This document shows positions 5,675 through 6,205 of a stretch of 6,205 bases of DNA, piece after piece. The DNA comes from an uncultured beta proteobacterium. GTDB taxonomy: Bacteria; Pseudomonadota; Gammaproteobacteria; Burkholderiales; Burkholderiaceae_C. The notes under the pieces are model-generated. The model made no database searches and was not told where the DNA came from. It saw only the letters and a list, made by a program, of their open reading frames with translations. Location: assembly GCA_903834645.1 (NCBI GenBank), contig CAILKA010000193.1, positions 1 to 6,205 on the forward strand, in the 5' to 3' direction. A program made the position numbers and the translations under genes. Numbering within the stretch: the stretch's first letter is position 1; the number at the start of each line of letters is the position of its first letter.

Positions 5675-6097
5675 ATGAGCCAGATGCCCGAAGACTCGCC
5701 TGCCCAGGCAGCGCCTGCCTCCACTCCCTTCGAACGCCTCGGCGGTGAGCCCGGCGTGCGCGCGTTGGTGGACCGCTTCTACGACCTGATGGACCTCGAG
5801 CCGGTCTTCGCCGGCATCCGCGCGCTGCACCCGCCCACGCTGGAGGGCTCGCGCGACAAGCTGCACTGGTTCCTGTGCGGCTGGCTCGGTGGCCCCAACC
5901 TCTACATCGAGCGCTTCGGCCATCCGCGCCTGCGCGCGCGGCACCTGCCTTACGCCATCGGCATCGCCGAGCGCGACCAGTGGATGGCCTGCATGATGCA
6001 GGCGATGGCCGAGCAGGGCGTGGACGAAGCGCTGGCGCAGCGGCTGGCCGAGGCGTTCTTCGGGACGGCGGACTGGATGCGGAACAAGGGGGGGTAG
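5675..6097 (+). CDS. Group II truncated hemoglobin (trHbO type)
   Basis: This is a 140-residue 2-on-2 globin of group II, a small cytoplasmic heme protein that binds O2 and is often linked to NO or peroxide chemistry or to microaerobic life. After a Pro/Ala-rich lead of about 17 residues come FERLGGEPGV (helix A/B), RFYDLM with the helix-B Tyr (Y36, B10), LHPPTLEGSRDKL, FLCGWLGGPNLY, FGHPRLRARH with the proximal heme His (H90, F8), and ERDQWM with Trp (W103, G8), the group II hallmark; FFGTADWMRN ends the fold. Aligned by eye to mycobacterial trHbO, His52 falls where Tyr occupies CD1 in that protein, so this looks like a His-CD1 subtype; that is my alignment. The ATG at 5675 lies 7 bp after the hemW stop, with GGGGTG 8 bases upstream. 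An ATG at 5684 is an alternative. A run of seven G just before the stop could cause sequencing or slippage errors in the last two codons. Confidence 0.95.
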   Translation: MSQMPEDSPAQAAPASTPFERLGGEPGVRALVDRFYDLMDLEPVFAGIRALHPPTLEGSRDKLHWFLCGWLGGPNLYIERFGHPRLRARHLPYAIGIAERDQWMACMMQAMAEQGVDEALAQRLAEAFFGTADWMRNKGG

Positions 6098-6113
6098 GGC
6101 TCGGCCTCACCCC
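6091..6113. terminator. Candidate bidirectional hairpin between convergent genes
   Basis: GGGGTAGG (6091-6098) pairs with CCT-c-ACCCC (6105-6113): 8 bp with one bulged C and a 6-base loop. The stem contains the stop codon of the hemoglobin gene (6095-6097) and, on the other strand, that of the Smr-like gene (6107-6109). There is no T tract on either side, so it may act as an RNA end-protecting structure or a weak terminator rather than a classic intrinsic terminator. Confidence 0.35.
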
Positions 6114-6205
6114 GCCAGCAACACGATCAACGCCCCCGCACCCCCTTGCGGCCCGCTGGCCTGGGTGAAGGCCACGACTTCGCTGCTTTGCGCGAGCCAG
6201 CGCTG
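6107..6205 (-). CDS. Partial: C-terminus of an Smr-domain protein
   Basis: Only the last 32 codons and the TGA stop are in the window; the start lies beyond the right edge. The minus strand translates from the edge to QRWLAQSSEVVAFTQ, then ASGPQGGAGALIVLLAG and stop. The pattern W-L-x(4)-V-x-A-F-x(3)-PxxGGxGAxxVLL matches the end of Smr (small MutS-related) domains as I recall them, where the GGxGA loop is a hallmark. Smr domains bind or nick nucleic acid, and stand-alone forms (YdaL/SmrA/SmrB type) act on DNA or on stalled ribosomes. The G/C-rich codon use matches the neighbours. It converges on the hemoglobin gene with 9 bp between the two stops. The identification rests on 32 residues, so it is moderate; which Smr subtype cannot be said. 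Confidence 0.65.
   Translation of the reverse strand, partial: QRWLAQSSEVVAFTQASGPQGGAGALIVLLAG

Noticed and set aside
4303..5724. Minus-strand open frame of 473 codons opposite rdgB and hemW
   Set aside because: It is antisense to two unmistakable genes, its translation is Arg/His/Gly/Ala-rich with no recognisable domain, and long antisense frames are expected in DNA with G/C-saturated third positions.
1..6205. CRISPR arrays, insertion sequences, tRNA or rRNA genes, riboswitches
   Set aside because: No regularly spaced repeats, transposase motifs, tRNA-like cloverleaf or rRNA sequence was found, and the genes are tightly packed with no gap over 67 bp.

Overview
The window reads as an ordinary, gene-dense piece of chromosome from a high-GC proteobacterium, most likely a betaproteobacterium of the order Burkholderiales. 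The evidence is the strongly G/C-biased third codon positions, the protein types, and the gene neighbourhood (yicC, a Ser/Thr kinase and PP2C phosphatase pair, rph, rdgB, hemW). The assignment rests on remembered family features, not on a database search, and the genus cannot be given.

Layout: positions 1-55 are the non-coding stretch downstream of yicC. The yicC gene (RNase-related YicC/YloC protein) is on the minus strand at 56-976. A gap of only 30 bp separates it from a divergent plus-strand run of six closely spaced genes that reaches position 6097: a cytoplasmic Ser/Thr protein kinase (1007-1981), a PP2C-type phosphatase (GTG start, 1995-2957), RNase PH (3025-3759), the XTP/dITP pyrophosphatase RdgB (3773-4444), the heme chaperone HemW (4441-5667) and a group II truncated hemoglobin (5675-6097). 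The first 99 bases of a minus-strand gene, read backwards from the right edge (6107-6205), encode the C-terminus of what looks like an Smr-domain protein. It converges on the hemoglobin gene across 9 bp.

How the genes fit together: the two leading genes form a reversible Ser/Thr phosphorylation pair. The next two are housekeeping functions, 3'-end tRNA maturation and nucleotide-pool cleaning. The last two are both heme-related, a heme chaperone followed 7 bp later by a heme protein. Gaps of 13, 67, 13, -4 and 7 bp suggest one long transcript, with the 67-bp gap before rph the only likely place for an internal promoter or processing site. YicC and RNase PH are both RNA-metabolism proteins and are direct neighbours in E. 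coli; here the kinase/phosphatase pair sits between them.

I see no mobile element, CRISPR array, tRNA, rRNA, phage or defence gene. I do not find an undescribed system. The points worth a second look are the interlocked divergent start region of yicC and the kinase, the non-RD kinase with its unusual glycine loop, the tailed phosphatase, the hemW-hemoglobin linkage, a perfect hairpin inside the kinase gene, and a hairpin that contains both stop codons at the convergent end.
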